Positions 8,801 through 15,392 of a DNA stretch of 40,242 bases are shown here, one piece after another; position 1 is the first letter of the stretch, and each line of letters begins with the position of its first letter. The notes below the pieces were generated by a model, which saw only the letters and a list, made by a program, of their open reading frames with translations, made no database searches and was not told where the DNA came from. A program made the position numbers and the translations under genes. The stretch is from NCBI GenBank assembly GCA_964392615.1, contig CAYMRB010000030.1, positions 1 to 40,242 on the forward strand, read 5' to 3'. Source of the stretch: CAYMRB01 sp964392615 (GTDB lineage Bacteria; Planctomycetota; UBA8108).

Positions 8801-9921
8801 GTCGGCGCTGGAGGCACGACGACCGGCCCGCTGGCGGGCTCGAAGTCGAACGTTCCCGCGGCGTACGGGTTCGGGCCGGGGCCGGTGTCGACCTGATCCG
8901 GGAACTCACCGGCAACCTCGTTGAACCGGCCCGTGCCGATGAACTCGATCGCGCAGCCACCGGTGTCGGTCGACACCTCGGCCAGGCGATTGCCGTACAT
9001 CTCGTCGAACCCGTAGCCCTCGGCGACGATCGTGCCGCGGAAGCCAGCGGGCAGCGCGAGCGGGGTGTCGAGCTCCTCGAACCGGCTGCCGCCCTCGAGG
9101 ACGCCTTCCTCTCCGACCGGAAACTCGATGCTCGCCATCTCGGACTGCGAGTCGAGGTTGTAGACGCGTGCCGTGATCGGCAAGCCGAGGCCGTCGCCGC
9201 CGCTGTCGAAGACGCCGAGGCGCGTGATCTCGATGTCCGACAGCACCTCGAAGTCCATGCCGAGCGCGCCGCCGAAGTCCGCGTTGCCGATCGTGAAGCC
9301 GGGAACGACGTACGCGATCGCCTGGCGCGGCAGGGCCTCTTCCTCGGCCTCGAACTCGAGCGTGCCCGCGGCGTAGCGATTCGCCGGGCCGTCGTCGACC
9401 GTGTCCGGGAAGAGCGTCGGGTCGACGCCCCAGCGTCCGCCGCCGACGAAGCGGATCGCGCAATCGCCGTCGTCGGTGCTGAGGCCTGGCTGGGGAGTCG
9501 TGCCGCGGGAGTTGCCGTTCATCTCCGCCGCGCCGTAGCCGGACGCGACGATGGTGCCGTGGAAACCGGCCGGCAGCTCGACCTCGCTGTCGAGATCCTT
9601 GAACCGGCTGCCGCCGATGAGCTCCCCGGAATCTCCCGGCGTGAACTCGAGCGTCGCGAGCACATCGAAGGTGTCGCGGTCGTAGAGCCGCGCGGTGATC
9701 GGCAGGAAGAGCCCGTTCGAGCCGTCGTCGAAGACGCCCAGGCGCGTGACGACGATGTCGAGATCGACGTCGAAGTCCATGCCGAGCGCGCCGCCGAAGG
9801 CCTGGATACCCGCGGTCCCCTCGGCCACTTGATACGCGATGGTGCGATCCTGAGCCTGACCGGTCGCGACGCTGAACGCACACAGCGCCAGCGCGGCGAT
9901 CGCTATTCGTGTCGAGATCAT
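5869..9921 (-). CDS. Giant exported protein with six R modules, two FN3 domains and C-terminal dockerin-like repeats
   Basis: A 1350-aa secreted protein (signal peptide ~1-24). Domain order by residue: R1 28-191, R2 202-361, FN3 369-460, R3 469-632, R4 646-806, FN3 813-903, R5 913-1066, R6 1079-1243, dockerin-like pair 1253-1313, Cys-containing tail. Each R module begins IAYxVPEGTxGNQxFGG and contains LGVFDDGSDGL, GGSRFKDL, LPAGFxGTIVAEGYG, a GGCAIxFVGxGRWG strand and the ending RYAAGTFEF. I do not recognise R securely. It resembles beta-sandwich domains of the DUF4082/PEP-CTERM type from memory. The dockerin-like part has RGDSDSNSRVELTDAV and DADDSGDLAVTDAV calcium-loop motifs. No catalytic domain is visible, so a structural or adhesive extracellular role is inferred. 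It follows its paralogue by 31 bp with a good ribosome-binding site (GAGAGGAGA), so the two probably share a transcript. Confidence 0.88.
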   Translation of the reverse strand: MISTRIAIAALALCAFSVATGQAQDRTIAYQVAEGTAGIQAFGGALGMDFDVDLDIVVTRLGVFDDGSNGLFLPITARLYDRDTFDVLATLEFTPGDSGELIGGSRFKDLDSEVELPAGFHGTIVASGYGAAEMNGNSRGTTPQPGLSTDDGDCAIRFVGGGRWGVDPTLFPDTVDDGPANRYAAGTLEFEAEEEALPRQAIAYVVPGFTIGNADFGGALGMDFEVLSDIEITRLGVFDSGGDGLGLPITARVYNLDSQSEMASIEFPVGEEGVLEGGSRFEELDTPLALPAGFRGTIVAEGYGFDEMYGNRLAEVSTDTGGCAIEFIGTGRFNEVAGEFPDQVDTGPGPNPYAAGTFDFEPASGPVVVPPAPTDLSAALQGGDRVRLSWTSGGGGAVGYNVYQTRPGAQRRINPTQVTGTSFVVADLQVGVEACFVVRAAAASGLESVSSNEVCETPLVVDVPENLFVAYRVPSLAVGNQPFGGAAGLDFDVRTDIVITRIGVFDDGQDGLARPITARLWNRDSESELVSVEFTPEDPGELIDGSRFKDLPAAILLSAGARATIVAEGYGEDGDAIERLGNQDVAPLGLETEGADCSIHFAGSRWGAAGGFPTNANNSQFIDPYAAGTFEFGPVTPPDVPATGGIAHIVPEGTVGNQAFGGSLGMDFNVRESIAILSLGVCDDGSDGLPATLTAYVYDRDTQTSLARLEFTPEDPGELIGGSRLKELDDPLALPAGFRGSIVAEGYGAGDLLPNGGAIPITWTTDDGGCLIEFVGGGRWGDAGSYPATVDPGPANRYAAGTFEFEPFDGPVLLPPTPPSGLTIAAGDGEVLLGWSASAGQNPAVSYRVFRSVDGAAFEEIAQPTATEYRDDDVTNGVDVCYRVRAVAADDQESDDSPTACATPGAVVEGRHIAYRTPTATLGNLDSPDAFGLDFRVDADVLVTRLGVFDDGGDGLVGELRVILYDRDTQAVVAEQAFSAGDPGGLIGGSRFLDLDDPVDLLAGFQGSIVAEGFSAADRVGVNVGTTIDPGPCSLSFRRSRRDVAGAFPFVETAGTAAYAAGTFEYEDRDTLPPSAGAIAYVVPEGTLGNQAFAGSLGMDFDVEEGILVERLGVFDDGSDGLNLPLTAHVYDRVMQEELARLEFSPDDPGTLIGGSRFKDLDPPLALPAGFQGTMVAAGYGVGEQLANTGGPGNDFGLTTDSAGCAIRFVGTSRYGDAATPGSFPDVVDGGPPNQFAAGTFEFSRGGQIPERFVRGDSDSNSRVELTDAVQILNFLFTGGGTPPCLDAADADDSGDLAVTDAVRVLGWLFQGGIDPAPPTPTTGLYLATDCGMDGTVDGLNCGDLADTCE
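6193..6687 (-). repeat. R module copy 6 of the 1350-aa protein
   Basis: Residues 1079-1243. Begins IAYVVPEGTLGNQAFAG and ends QFAAGTFEF. Cysteine in AGCAIRF (C1205). It leads directly into the dockerin-like pair (from about 6165 down). Confidence 0.85.
6724..7185 (-). repeat. R module copy 5 of the 1350-aa protein (most diverged)
   Basis: Residues 913-1066. Begins IAYRTPTATLGN and ends AYAAGTFEY. It lacks the usual QxFGG (reads LDSPDAFG) and replaces the FVGxGRWG strand by FRRSRRDV, but keeps LGVFDDGGDGL, GGSRFLDL and the cysteine (GPCSLSF, C1033). Confidence 0.8.
7504..7986 (-). repeat. R module copy 4 of the 1350-aa protein
   Basis: Residues 646-806. Begins IAHIVPEGTVGNQAFGG and ends RYAAGTFEF. 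It has the array cysteine (GGCLIEF, C770) and an additional one in LGVCDDG (C682). The same additional cysteine occurs in R copy 4 of the paralogue. Followed by the second FN3 domain (7213-7485). Confidence 0.85.
8026..8517 (-). repeat. R module copy 3 of the 1350-aa protein
   Basis: Residues 469-632. Begins VAYRVPSLAVGNQPFGG and ends PYAAGTFEF. Cysteine in ADCSIHF (C597). It shares the NQxVAPLGL and ADC blocks specifically with R copy 3 of the neighbouring paralogue, which indicates positional homology between the two genes. Confidence 0.85.
8839..9318 (-). repeat. R module copy 2 of the 1350-aa protein
   Basis: Residues 202-361. Begins IAYVVPGFTIGNADFGG and ends PYAAGTFDF. Array-type cysteine in GGCAIEF (C323). 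Separated from copy 1 by only about ten acidic residues and followed by the first FN3 domain (8542-8817). Confidence 0.85.
9349..9840 (-). repeat. R module copy 1 of the 1350-aa protein
   Basis: Residues 28-191. Begins IAYQVAEGTAGIQAFGG and ends RYAAGTLEF. Carries the array-type cysteine in DDGDCAIRF (C154). Immediately follows the signal peptide, so the mature protein starts with this module. Confidence 0.85.
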
Positions 9922-9952
9922 GTCGTCTACGTTCTCCTCTCAGGTTCCTTCC

Positions 9953-12900
9953 TCAAGGGCACAGCGAGCTGTTCGGACAGCCCGCGATCGTCACGCAGCC
10001 GCTCACCTCGGAGCCTGGCACCGCGAGCACGTGTGCAGGGCCGCCGGCGAACAAGAACTGCAGCGCCGCGACACCGTCGGAAAGATCGATCGCGCCGTCG
10101 GGCTGCCAATCGATCAACGCGATATTGCCGGGGGCCTCTGTCGAGCCATCTCCGCAGGGGAACTGCGGCGGGGCACCGAGGAACAGCACGCCGAAGATGC
10201 ACGATGCATCGGAGATGTCGATCGTGCCGTCCTGATTGCAGTCCCCCGGGACCTGTTGCGACGGGGGCCGCACGATCACCGCGACCGGATCGCAGCCAGC
10301 GTCGTCGGCAACGTCGTCGCAGTCAGCATCGTCGTCGACCGATACCACGATCAGCCACTCGCCGACGTCGAGCTCCACCGCGATGCTGTTCTCCGCCTGC
10401 GGACCGATGACGAGCGGAGCGTCGACGCCGCCGTCGATCGTGAACGTATAGAGAACGACATCGTTGGAGTCATCCGTCGCGTCGGCCGTCGCGGTGTACG
10501 TGCCGGCGCCGCCGTCTTCGGGCCCCTCGATCGTCAACCCGACGCAGTGCGTGTCGCCGTCCTCGGGGCACGTTGCCGCCTCGAACGCGAAGGTTCCCGA
10601 CGCGAAGCGGTTTGCGGGACCGGTGTCGGGGTTTGGCGGGAACTCCGGCCCGGGATTGCCCCAGCGACCGCCGCCGACGAACTCGATGCGGCAGCCGCCG
10701 TCGTCGGTCGTCCAGGTGATCGGCATGTTCCCGCCGTTCGCGAGCGGCTCCTCGGCGCCGTACCCCTGACCCGTGATGGTGCCGTCGAATCCGCCGCGCA
10801 AGAGAATCGGCTCGGGCAGATCCTTGAAGCGGCTGCCGCCGATCAGCTCGCCCGCGTCTTCCGGCGTGAACTCCATCGCGGCGAGCTCGACCGGCGTCTC
10901 ACCGGTTCGATCCCACAGGCGCGCGGTGAGCGGCAGTGCCAGACCGTCGGAGCCGCTGTCGCAGACGCCGAGCCGCGTGACGACGATGCGCTCGCGGATG
11001 TGGAAGTCGTTGCCGACCGGACCGCCGAAGGCCTGGACTCCGATCGTTCCCTCCGGCACCACGTACGCGATGCCGTCGGTCGGCACCTCGCCCGACGGCG
11101 GGTCGAGCGGGCCGTAGACCAGCGTGCCGGCTGCGTACGGATCGACGATCAGAGCGCCGTTGAACGCCGCGGGGAACGCGCCGGCGTCGCCGTACCGCGA
11201 GCCGAGGAAGTAGATCGCGCAGTCCGCGTTGTCCGTCGACAGACCGAGCGGGGCGACGCTCTGATTGCCGAGCTGCTCGCCGACCTCGTCGACGAGACCG
11301 TAGCCCTCGGCCGAGATCGCCGCGCGGAAGCCCGCGGGTAGAAGGATCGGCAGGGCGAGGTCCTTGAAGCGGCTGCCGCCGACGAGCTCGCCGGGCTCGT
11401 CGGGCGTGAACTCGAGCGTCGCGATCTCGGCCTGCGACGTCAGGTCCCAGAGCCGCGCCGTGATCGGTTGCAGCAAGCCGTCCGATCCGTCGTCGAAGAC
11501 GCCGAGACGCGACACGACGATATCGCGGCGCACCTCGAAGTCCATGCCGACCGCACCGGCGAAGTCCTGGTTGCCCATCGTGCCCTCAGGCACCTGATAC
11601 GCGATCGTCGCGAGGATCGGCTCTGCGTCCGTGGTCACGACGGCGCACGCCTCGTTCGAGCTTTCGCCCTCGAGGTCGGTCGGACCGACGGCTCGGACGA
11701 CGAAGCAGCTCTCGACGCCCGCCAGCACGTCAGAGACCAGCATCGCGGTGTCGGCGACGAGGTCGACATTGAGGCGGACCATCTCGCCGGCGGACGCCGG
11801 GAGCGTGCGGTACACGTTGTAGCCCACGGGATCGGCGTCGCCATCGGTCGGCGCGAGCCAGCTCAGCGCGATGCCGTCCACGTCTGCCGTCGCTGTCAGA
11901 TCGGTCGGCGCGCCGGGGATCGGCGGCGCCGTCTCCGCGGGGCCGAACTGGAACGTGCCGGCACCGAAGGGGTTCGCCACGAATGAGCTGTTGACGTTGT
12001 CCGGGAAGAGGGCGGGATCTACCCCCCAGCGTCCCGTGCCGACGAACGCGATCAAACAACCGTGGCTATCGGTCGTGACGCCGGGAACGACACCGCGGTT
12101 CACCAGCGTCTCGCCCTCGCCGTATCCCGACGCAGCGATCAAGCCGTGGAATCCGGCAGGCACGGACACGGGCTCGGCGAGCTCCTTGAAGCGGCTGCCG
12201 CCGATCAGCTCGCCCGCGTCTTCCGGCGTGAACACGGCAGACGCGAGCTCGGCCTGCGAGTCGCGGTCGAAGAGCCGCGCGGTGATCGTGAGGTTGAGGC
12301 CGTCGGAGCCGTCGTCGAAGACGCCGAGGTGCGTGATGTCGATGTCGGCCTCCGCGTCGAAGTCCATGCCGAGGGTGCCCCCGAAGGCCTGGTTGCCCGC
12401 GATGCCGGTCTCGACGACGTACGCGGCGCCACTCGAGAGCGGAGTCTCTCCCGGCGCCTCGAACTCGAACGTCCCCGACGCGTAGCGGTTCACCGGGCCG
12501 TTGTCAGCGCCACCCATCGGATAGCCGCCGGCATCGCCCCAGCGGCCGCCGCCCACGAACGAGATCGCGCAATTGCCGTCGTCCGTCGTCCACGTGACGA
12601 CGTTGCCGTTCCCCAAGAGCTCGTCGGCGTTGTATCCGTCCGCGACGATCGTTCCTTCGAACCCGGCGGGCAGCACGAGCGCCTCGCCGAGGGCCTTGAA
12701 CCGACTGCCGCCGACCAGCTCGCCCGGCTCGTCGGTCGAGAACGAAAGCTCGGCGATCGGCGTCTCCGTGTCCGAACGGTCGTAGAGGCGCGCGGTGAGC
12801 GTCGCGAAGAGTCCGTCCGACGAGGCGTCGAACACGCCCAGACGCGTTACGGTGATCTCCCGCGCGACGTCGAAGTCCTTCCCGGTACTGCCGCCGAAGT

Positions 12901-13015
12901 TCTGGTTGCCGGCGGTACCTTCGGCTACCTCGTACGCGATGTACTGAGCGGTCAATTGCCCCGGTGCCAGCACAACACACAGAGTCACTGCCAGAGTCGA
13001 GACTGCCAGGCGCAT
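9953..13015 (-). CDS. Large exported protein with four R modules, FN3, PKD-like and dockerin-like domains
   Basis: A 1020-aa secreted protein. I prefer ATG 13015 (MRLAVSTLAVTL..., AGAGAGG seven bases upstream) over the adjacent GTG at 13018. Signal peptide ~1-24. Domain order (residues counted from the GTG): R 27-187, R 198-358, FN3 367-459 with a Cys pair, R 472-635, R 650-813, a PKD/Ig-like domain ~817-916 rich in Cys and Asp, dockerin-like repeats ~924-993 (GDCNQDGTIDISDA and WQPDGAIDLSDG), then a Cys-rich tail. Order and sequence match the first two thirds of the downstream 1350-aa protein, so the genes look like a tandem duplication. No catalytic motif is seen. It is the first gene of the minus-strand arm, divergent from the ECF sigma factor gene across 196 bp. 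Confidence 0.88.
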   Translation of the reverse strand: MRLAVSTLAVTLCVVLAPGQLTAQYIAYEVAEGTAGNQNFGGSTGKDFDVAREITVTRLGVFDASSDGLFATLTARLYDRSDTETPIAELSFSTDEPGELVGGSRFKALGEALVLPAGFEGTIVADGYNADELLGNGNVVTWTTDDGNCAISFVGGGRWGDAGGYPMGGADNGPVNRYASGTFEFEAPGETPLSSGAAYVVETGIAGNQAFGGTLGMDFDAEADIDITHLGVFDDGSDGLNLTITARLFDRDSQAELASAVFTPEDAGELIGGSRFKELAEPVSVPAGFHGLIAASGYGEGETLVNRGVVPGVTTDSHGCLIAFVGTGRWGVDPALFPDNVNSSFVANPFGAGTFQFGPAETAPPIPGAPTDLTATADVDGIALSWLAPTDGDADPVGYNVYRTLPASAGEMVRLNVDLVADTAMLVSDVLAGVESCFVVRAVGPTDLEGESSNEACAVVTTDAEPILATIAYQVPEGTMGNQDFAGAVGMDFEVRRDIVVSRLGVFDDGSDGLLQPITARLWDLTSQAEIATLEFTPDEPGELVGGSRFKDLALPILLPAGFRAAISAEGYGLVDEVGEQLGNQSVAPLGLSTDNADCAIYFLGSRYGDAGAFPAAFNGALIVDPYAAGTLVYGPLDPPSGEVPTDGIAYVVPEGTIGVQAFGGPVGNDFHIRERIVVTRLGVCDSGSDGLALPLTARLWDRTGETPVELAAMEFTPEDAGELIGGSRFKDLPEPILLRGGFDGTITGQGYGAEEPLANGGNMPITWTTDDGGCRIEFVGGGRWGNPGPEFPPNPDTGPANRFASGTFAFEAATCPEDGDTHCVGLTIEGPEDGGAGTYTATADATDDSNDVVLYTFTIDGGVDAPLVIGPQAENSIAVELDVGEWLIVVSVDDDADCDDVADDAGCDPVAVIVRPPSQQVPGDCNQDGTIDISDASCIFGVLFLGAPPQFPCGDGSTEAPGNIALIDWQPDGAIDLSDGVAALQFLFAGGPAHVLAVPGSEVSGCVTIAGCPNSSLCP
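10580..11071 (-). repeat. R module copy 4 of the 1020-aa protein
   Basis: Residues 650-813. Begins IAYVVPEGTIGVQAFGG and ends RFASGTFAF. Two cysteines, LGVCDSG and GGCRIEF, match R copy 4 of the paralogue. The PITWTTDDGGC block is also shared with that copy. Confidence 0.85.
11114..11605 (-). repeat. R module copy 3 of the 1020-aa protein
   Basis: Residues 472-635. Begins IAYQVPEGTMGNQDFAG, has the cysteine in ADCAIYF and ends PYAAGTLVY. Its closest relative in the window is R copy 3 of the 1350-aa protein, with the shared NQSVAPLGL block. Confidence 0.85.
11945..12427 (-). repeat. R module copy 2 of the 1020-aa protein
   Basis: Residues 198-358. Begins AAYVVETGIAGNQAFGG, has the cysteine in HGCLIAF and ends PFGAGTFQF. 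Followed by the FN3 domain (11642-11920). Confidence 0.85.
12458..12940 (-). repeat. R module copy 1 of the 1020-aa protein
   Basis: Residues 27-187. Begins IAYEVAEGTAGNQNFGG, contains LGVFDASSDGL and GGSRFKAL, has the array cysteine in GNCAISF, and ends RYASGTFEF. Confidence 0.85.
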
Positions 13016-13055
13016 CACGCCACCTCTCTGCTCATTTCAGCTGAGGAACCCAATC

Positions 13056-13075
13056 CTCCTCGAAACTCCGAGGAG
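13056..13075 (-). promoter_or_regulatory. Small hairpin in the leader of the minus-strand R-module operon
   Basis: CTCCTCG (13056-13062) and CGAGGAG (13069-13075) form a 7-bp perfect stem with a 6-nt loop. It lies about 40 nt upstream of the ATG at 13015, so it would be in the 5' leader of the minus-strand transcript. It may affect translation or mRNA stability. No evidence beyond the dyad. Confidence 0.35.
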
Positions 13076-13099
13076 ACCGACACTGTATCCGTGTACGAG

Positions 13100-13164
13100 C
13101 GCCGTTTTCTACATCGCACCTTATCGTGCAGTCGTGTCACGATAGAGATGTAGAAACCGCGGCG
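13100..13164. promoter_or_regulatory. Three-tier nested inverted repeat in the divergent spacer
   Basis: Three perfect arm pairs share almost one centre: CGCCG (13100-13104) with CGGCG (13160-13164), TTTCTACATC (13106-13115) with GATGTAGAAA (13147-13156), and TATCGTG (13122-13128) with CACGATA (13138-13144). Centres lie at 13131-13133, the innermost loop is 9 nt, and one side has a 4-nt excess bulge. The element is AT-rich compared with its surroundings. It sits about 85 nt before the sigma-factor start and 115 nt before the R-protein start, where divergent promoters are expected. It could be an operator for a dimeric regulator, a cruciform, or a structured leader RNA. Confidence 0.7.
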
Positions 13165-13214
13165 CCTGAACGGATAGTGAAGATGAGTCGGTCGGCTATC
13201 CACGGAGGAACGAG

Positions 13215-13736
13215 GTGCCCCTAGAGCAGGACATTCTCGTCCGCGTACTTTTGCGGGAGCGCCCAAAGGTCGTGGCGTACTCCTGGACGATCGTGCGCGA
13301 CGAGCACCTGGCGGACGACGTCTTCCAGGACGTATCGGTGCTCGCCCTGCGCAAGCGCGAGGAGATTCGCGACGAGCGTCACTTTCTGCGCTGGCTGCGC
13401 GTGACCGCGCGGTACCGGTCCCTACAGCTGCTGGAGAAGCGCAAGGCAGCGCCGAGGTCGATCGGAACGGACGTGCTCGACGCGCTCGAGAACCACTGGG
13501 AGGACTGCGACGAGCTCGAGACATCGGAGGTCAAGGACGCGCTGCACCGCTGCGTCGCGAAGCTCTCTCCGTACGGCCGGCGCCTCGTGGCGTTGCGCTA
13601 CGGAGAGGGACTCACCGGTGCCGCGCTCGCAGCGGCGCTGAGTCGCAAGCTGCGAACGGTCTACGTGGCCGTCAGCCGCGTCAACCAGACCCTGGCGCGA
13701 TGCGTGGAAAAGACGTTGTCCGAGGAGTCGGCCTGA
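13215..13736 (+). CDS. ECF-type RNA polymerase sigma factor (sigma-70 family)
   Basis: A 173-aa protein starting at GTG 13215, preceded by GGAGGA five bases upstream. Region 2 (~20-75) contains the AxDxxQDV-like block LADDVFQDVSVLAL and FLRWLRVTARYRSL, typical of planctomycete/Verrucomicrobia ECF sigma factors. Region 4 (~108-165) contains LSPYGRRLVALRYGEGLTG and a helix-turn-helix (LAAALSRKLRTVYVAVSRV). No sensory extension is present. Its stop codon overlaps the ATG of the FecR-type gene (TGATG), which indicates translational coupling of sigma factor and regulator. By analogy with FecI/FecR and ECF/anti-sigma pairs, it probably directs transcription of this locus, possibly including its own operon. 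Confidence 0.9.
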   Translation: MPLEQDILVRVLLRERPKVVAYSWTIVRDEHLADDVFQDVSVLALRKREEIRDERHFLRWLRVTARYRSLQLLEKRKAAPRSIGTDVLDALENHWEDCDELETSEVKDALHRCVAKLSPYGRRLVALRYGEGLTGAALAAALSRKLRTVYVAVSRVNQTLARCVEKTLSEESA

Positions 13737-15382
13737 TGGAAACCGATCACCCGAAGGACCCATCTGCCGCGAGGTTCAGCGAGCTGATCGCGCTCTACCT
13801 CGACGGTTGCGCGACCGACGCCGAGGTCGGCGAGCTGGAAGCGCGGATCCTGGCCGACGACGACGCGAAGCGCGAGTTCGTGCGGATTGCGTTCCACGGT
13901 CAGGTGTTGCGCGAGCTGGCCGAGACCGGCTGCCTGCGCGAGAACGGAGTGGAGCGATCCGACGAGGATGAGGCCGCGAGCGACGAAGCCGGCTCGCGGA
14001 CCGACGACGAGCGCGAGGCCGAGATGGCCGGGCTCGAGCCGGGCATCGCGCGGATCGATGGCGTTCGGGATCCGAGGCATGGGGTTCGCTATTTCTACGC
14101 CCTGAACGTCGCTGTGGCCTTGATTACCGTCGGCCTCGTGTGGTTCCTCGTGAGTCGGGGTGAGCGCGGAGGGGACCCGGTGTCGACGGACGCGGTTGCC
14201 ACCCTGACCCGCGCGATCGCATGTGATTGGGAAGAGTCTCAGCTGCCGGCCGTCGCCGGCTCGCCTCTGCCGGCAGGCCGAGCTCATCTGCGCAGCGGTT
14301 GGGCAGAGATCACGCTGCGATCCGGGGCCCGAGCCTTCGTCGAGGGACCGGCCGACGTCGTGCTGGGCAGCGACAACGGGCTCGGTCTGGATCGCGGGCA
14401 TGCCAGGTTCCACGTTCCCGACGGGGCGAGCGGGTTCGAGCTGAGAACGCCCGACCTGCGCCTGGTGGATCTCGGCACCGAGTTTCGCGTGCACGTGGAC
14501 GCGCAGGGCTCCGAAGCGATCGTGATCGACGGCGCGGTGCTCGCGACCCCGATGTTCACGCTGGACGGCACCGATGATGCGACGCGAACCGAGATGCGGT
14601 TGACCCGTTTCGATGTCGTGCAGGCGTCGGTTTCGCGCGGCTCCTTCGTACAGTCCGGCTCGGGAGATCCGCGTTCCCCGCGGCTCATGACGGCTCTGGA
14701 CATCGATCTGGCGGACGTCGTCGCGGGCGGTGACGGAGGGGGAGCGCGACGCGGCCGCGGCATCCGCCCGGAGGATGGTGGGTACACGTACCAGTTCCAG
14801 CCGGCCGACAGGCTCGGCCCCGTCGGGTACCGAGTGGTCACCTGGAGTCCGTTCGTCGACGGCGTTCTCGTTCCGGATGGAGGGGAAGGCCCCGTCGTCG
14901 TCTCGTCGGCCGGACATCGGTTCGAGGCCTGCCCCGACACGAACGGCTATCACTACCTGCCGATCTGGTCGGGCGGGTCGGTTCGGGACCAGAAGAAGTG
15001 GACCCCGACCGAGCTCGGTGGCGTCGACTACGCGTCGGCCGACCACGCGCTGATCGCGGTTTGGTGCAACGCCGGCGTGACGTTCGACCTCGACGCGCTG
15101 CGAGCCTGGCATGGCGGACGACGCATCATCCGCCTGAGCGCCGTCGCGGGAAACCCCGGACCGGACCATCCAGGACGCGCGTCTGCCGACGTGTGGGTGA
15201 TCGTCGACGGGGAGGTCCGCTTCTCGTATCGCGGCATCGATCGGCCCGACGCGGCCATCCCCGTCGACGTCGTAATCCGCGACGGCGATCGTTTCCTGAC
15301 GCTGCTCGGCACGGACGGCGGTGACGGTCACGGCGGCGACTGGACCATGTTCGGCGATGCGCGGCTGGAGCTCGAGCGTTAG
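13736..15382 (+). CDS. Membrane FecR-type regulator with C-terminal NPCBM-like carbohydrate-binding domain
   Basis: A 548-aa protein starting at ATG 13736, overlapping the sigma-factor stop. The cytoplasmic part (1-118) begins with a short helical segment (FSELIALYLDGCATDAEVGEL) like those of planctomycete anti-sigma/FecR proteins, then an acidic linker. One membrane span follows (~119-139). Outside, a FecR domain (~176-270) shows the typical LVDLGTEFRV block. The C-terminal ~200 residues resemble an NPCBM domain, ending VDVVIRDGDRFLTLLGTDGG, a fold expected to bind carbohydrate or a related ligand. The arrangement suggests a transmembrane sensor that controls the adjacent sigma factor. Ligand and mode of control are inference. 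The next gene starts 10 bp downstream. Confidence 0.85.
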   Translation: METDHPKDPSAARFSELIALYLDGCATDAEVGELEARILADDDAKREFVRIAFHGQVLRELAETGCLRENGVERSDEDEAASDEAGSRTDDEREAEMAGLEPGIARIDGVRDPRHGVRYFYALNVAVALITVGLVWFLVSRGERGGDPVSTDAVATLTRAIACDWEESQLPAVAGSPLPAGRAHLRSGWAEITLRSGARAFVEGPADVVLGSDNGLGLDRGHARFHVPDGASGFELRTPDLRLVDLGTEFRVHVDAQGSEAIVIDGAVLATPMFTLDGTDDATRTEMRLTRFDVVQASVSRGSFVQSGSGDPRSPRLMTALDIDLADVVAGGDGGGARRGRGIRPEDGGYTYQFQPADRLGPVGYRVVTWSPFVDGVLVPDGGEGPVVVSSAGHRFEACPDTNGYHYLPIWSGGSVRDQKKWTPTELGGVDYASADHALIAVWCNAGVTFDLDALRAWHGGRRIIRLSAVAGNPGPDHPGRASADVWVIVDGEVRFSYRGIDRPDAAIPVDVVIRDGDRFLTLLGTDGGDGHGGDWTMFGDARLELER

Positions 15383-15392
15383 AGTCGGACTC

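Noticed and set aside
5869..13015. R repeats considered as a CRISPR array or as inteins
   Set aside because: Units are about 480 bp, coding and diverged, not short identical repeats. The nested copies lack intein splice-junction residues (Cys/Ser start, His-Asn end).
12062..13153. Plus-strand open frame running into the divergent spacer
   Set aside because: It is antisense to R modules and shows their periodic shadow; it also crosses the inverted repeat.
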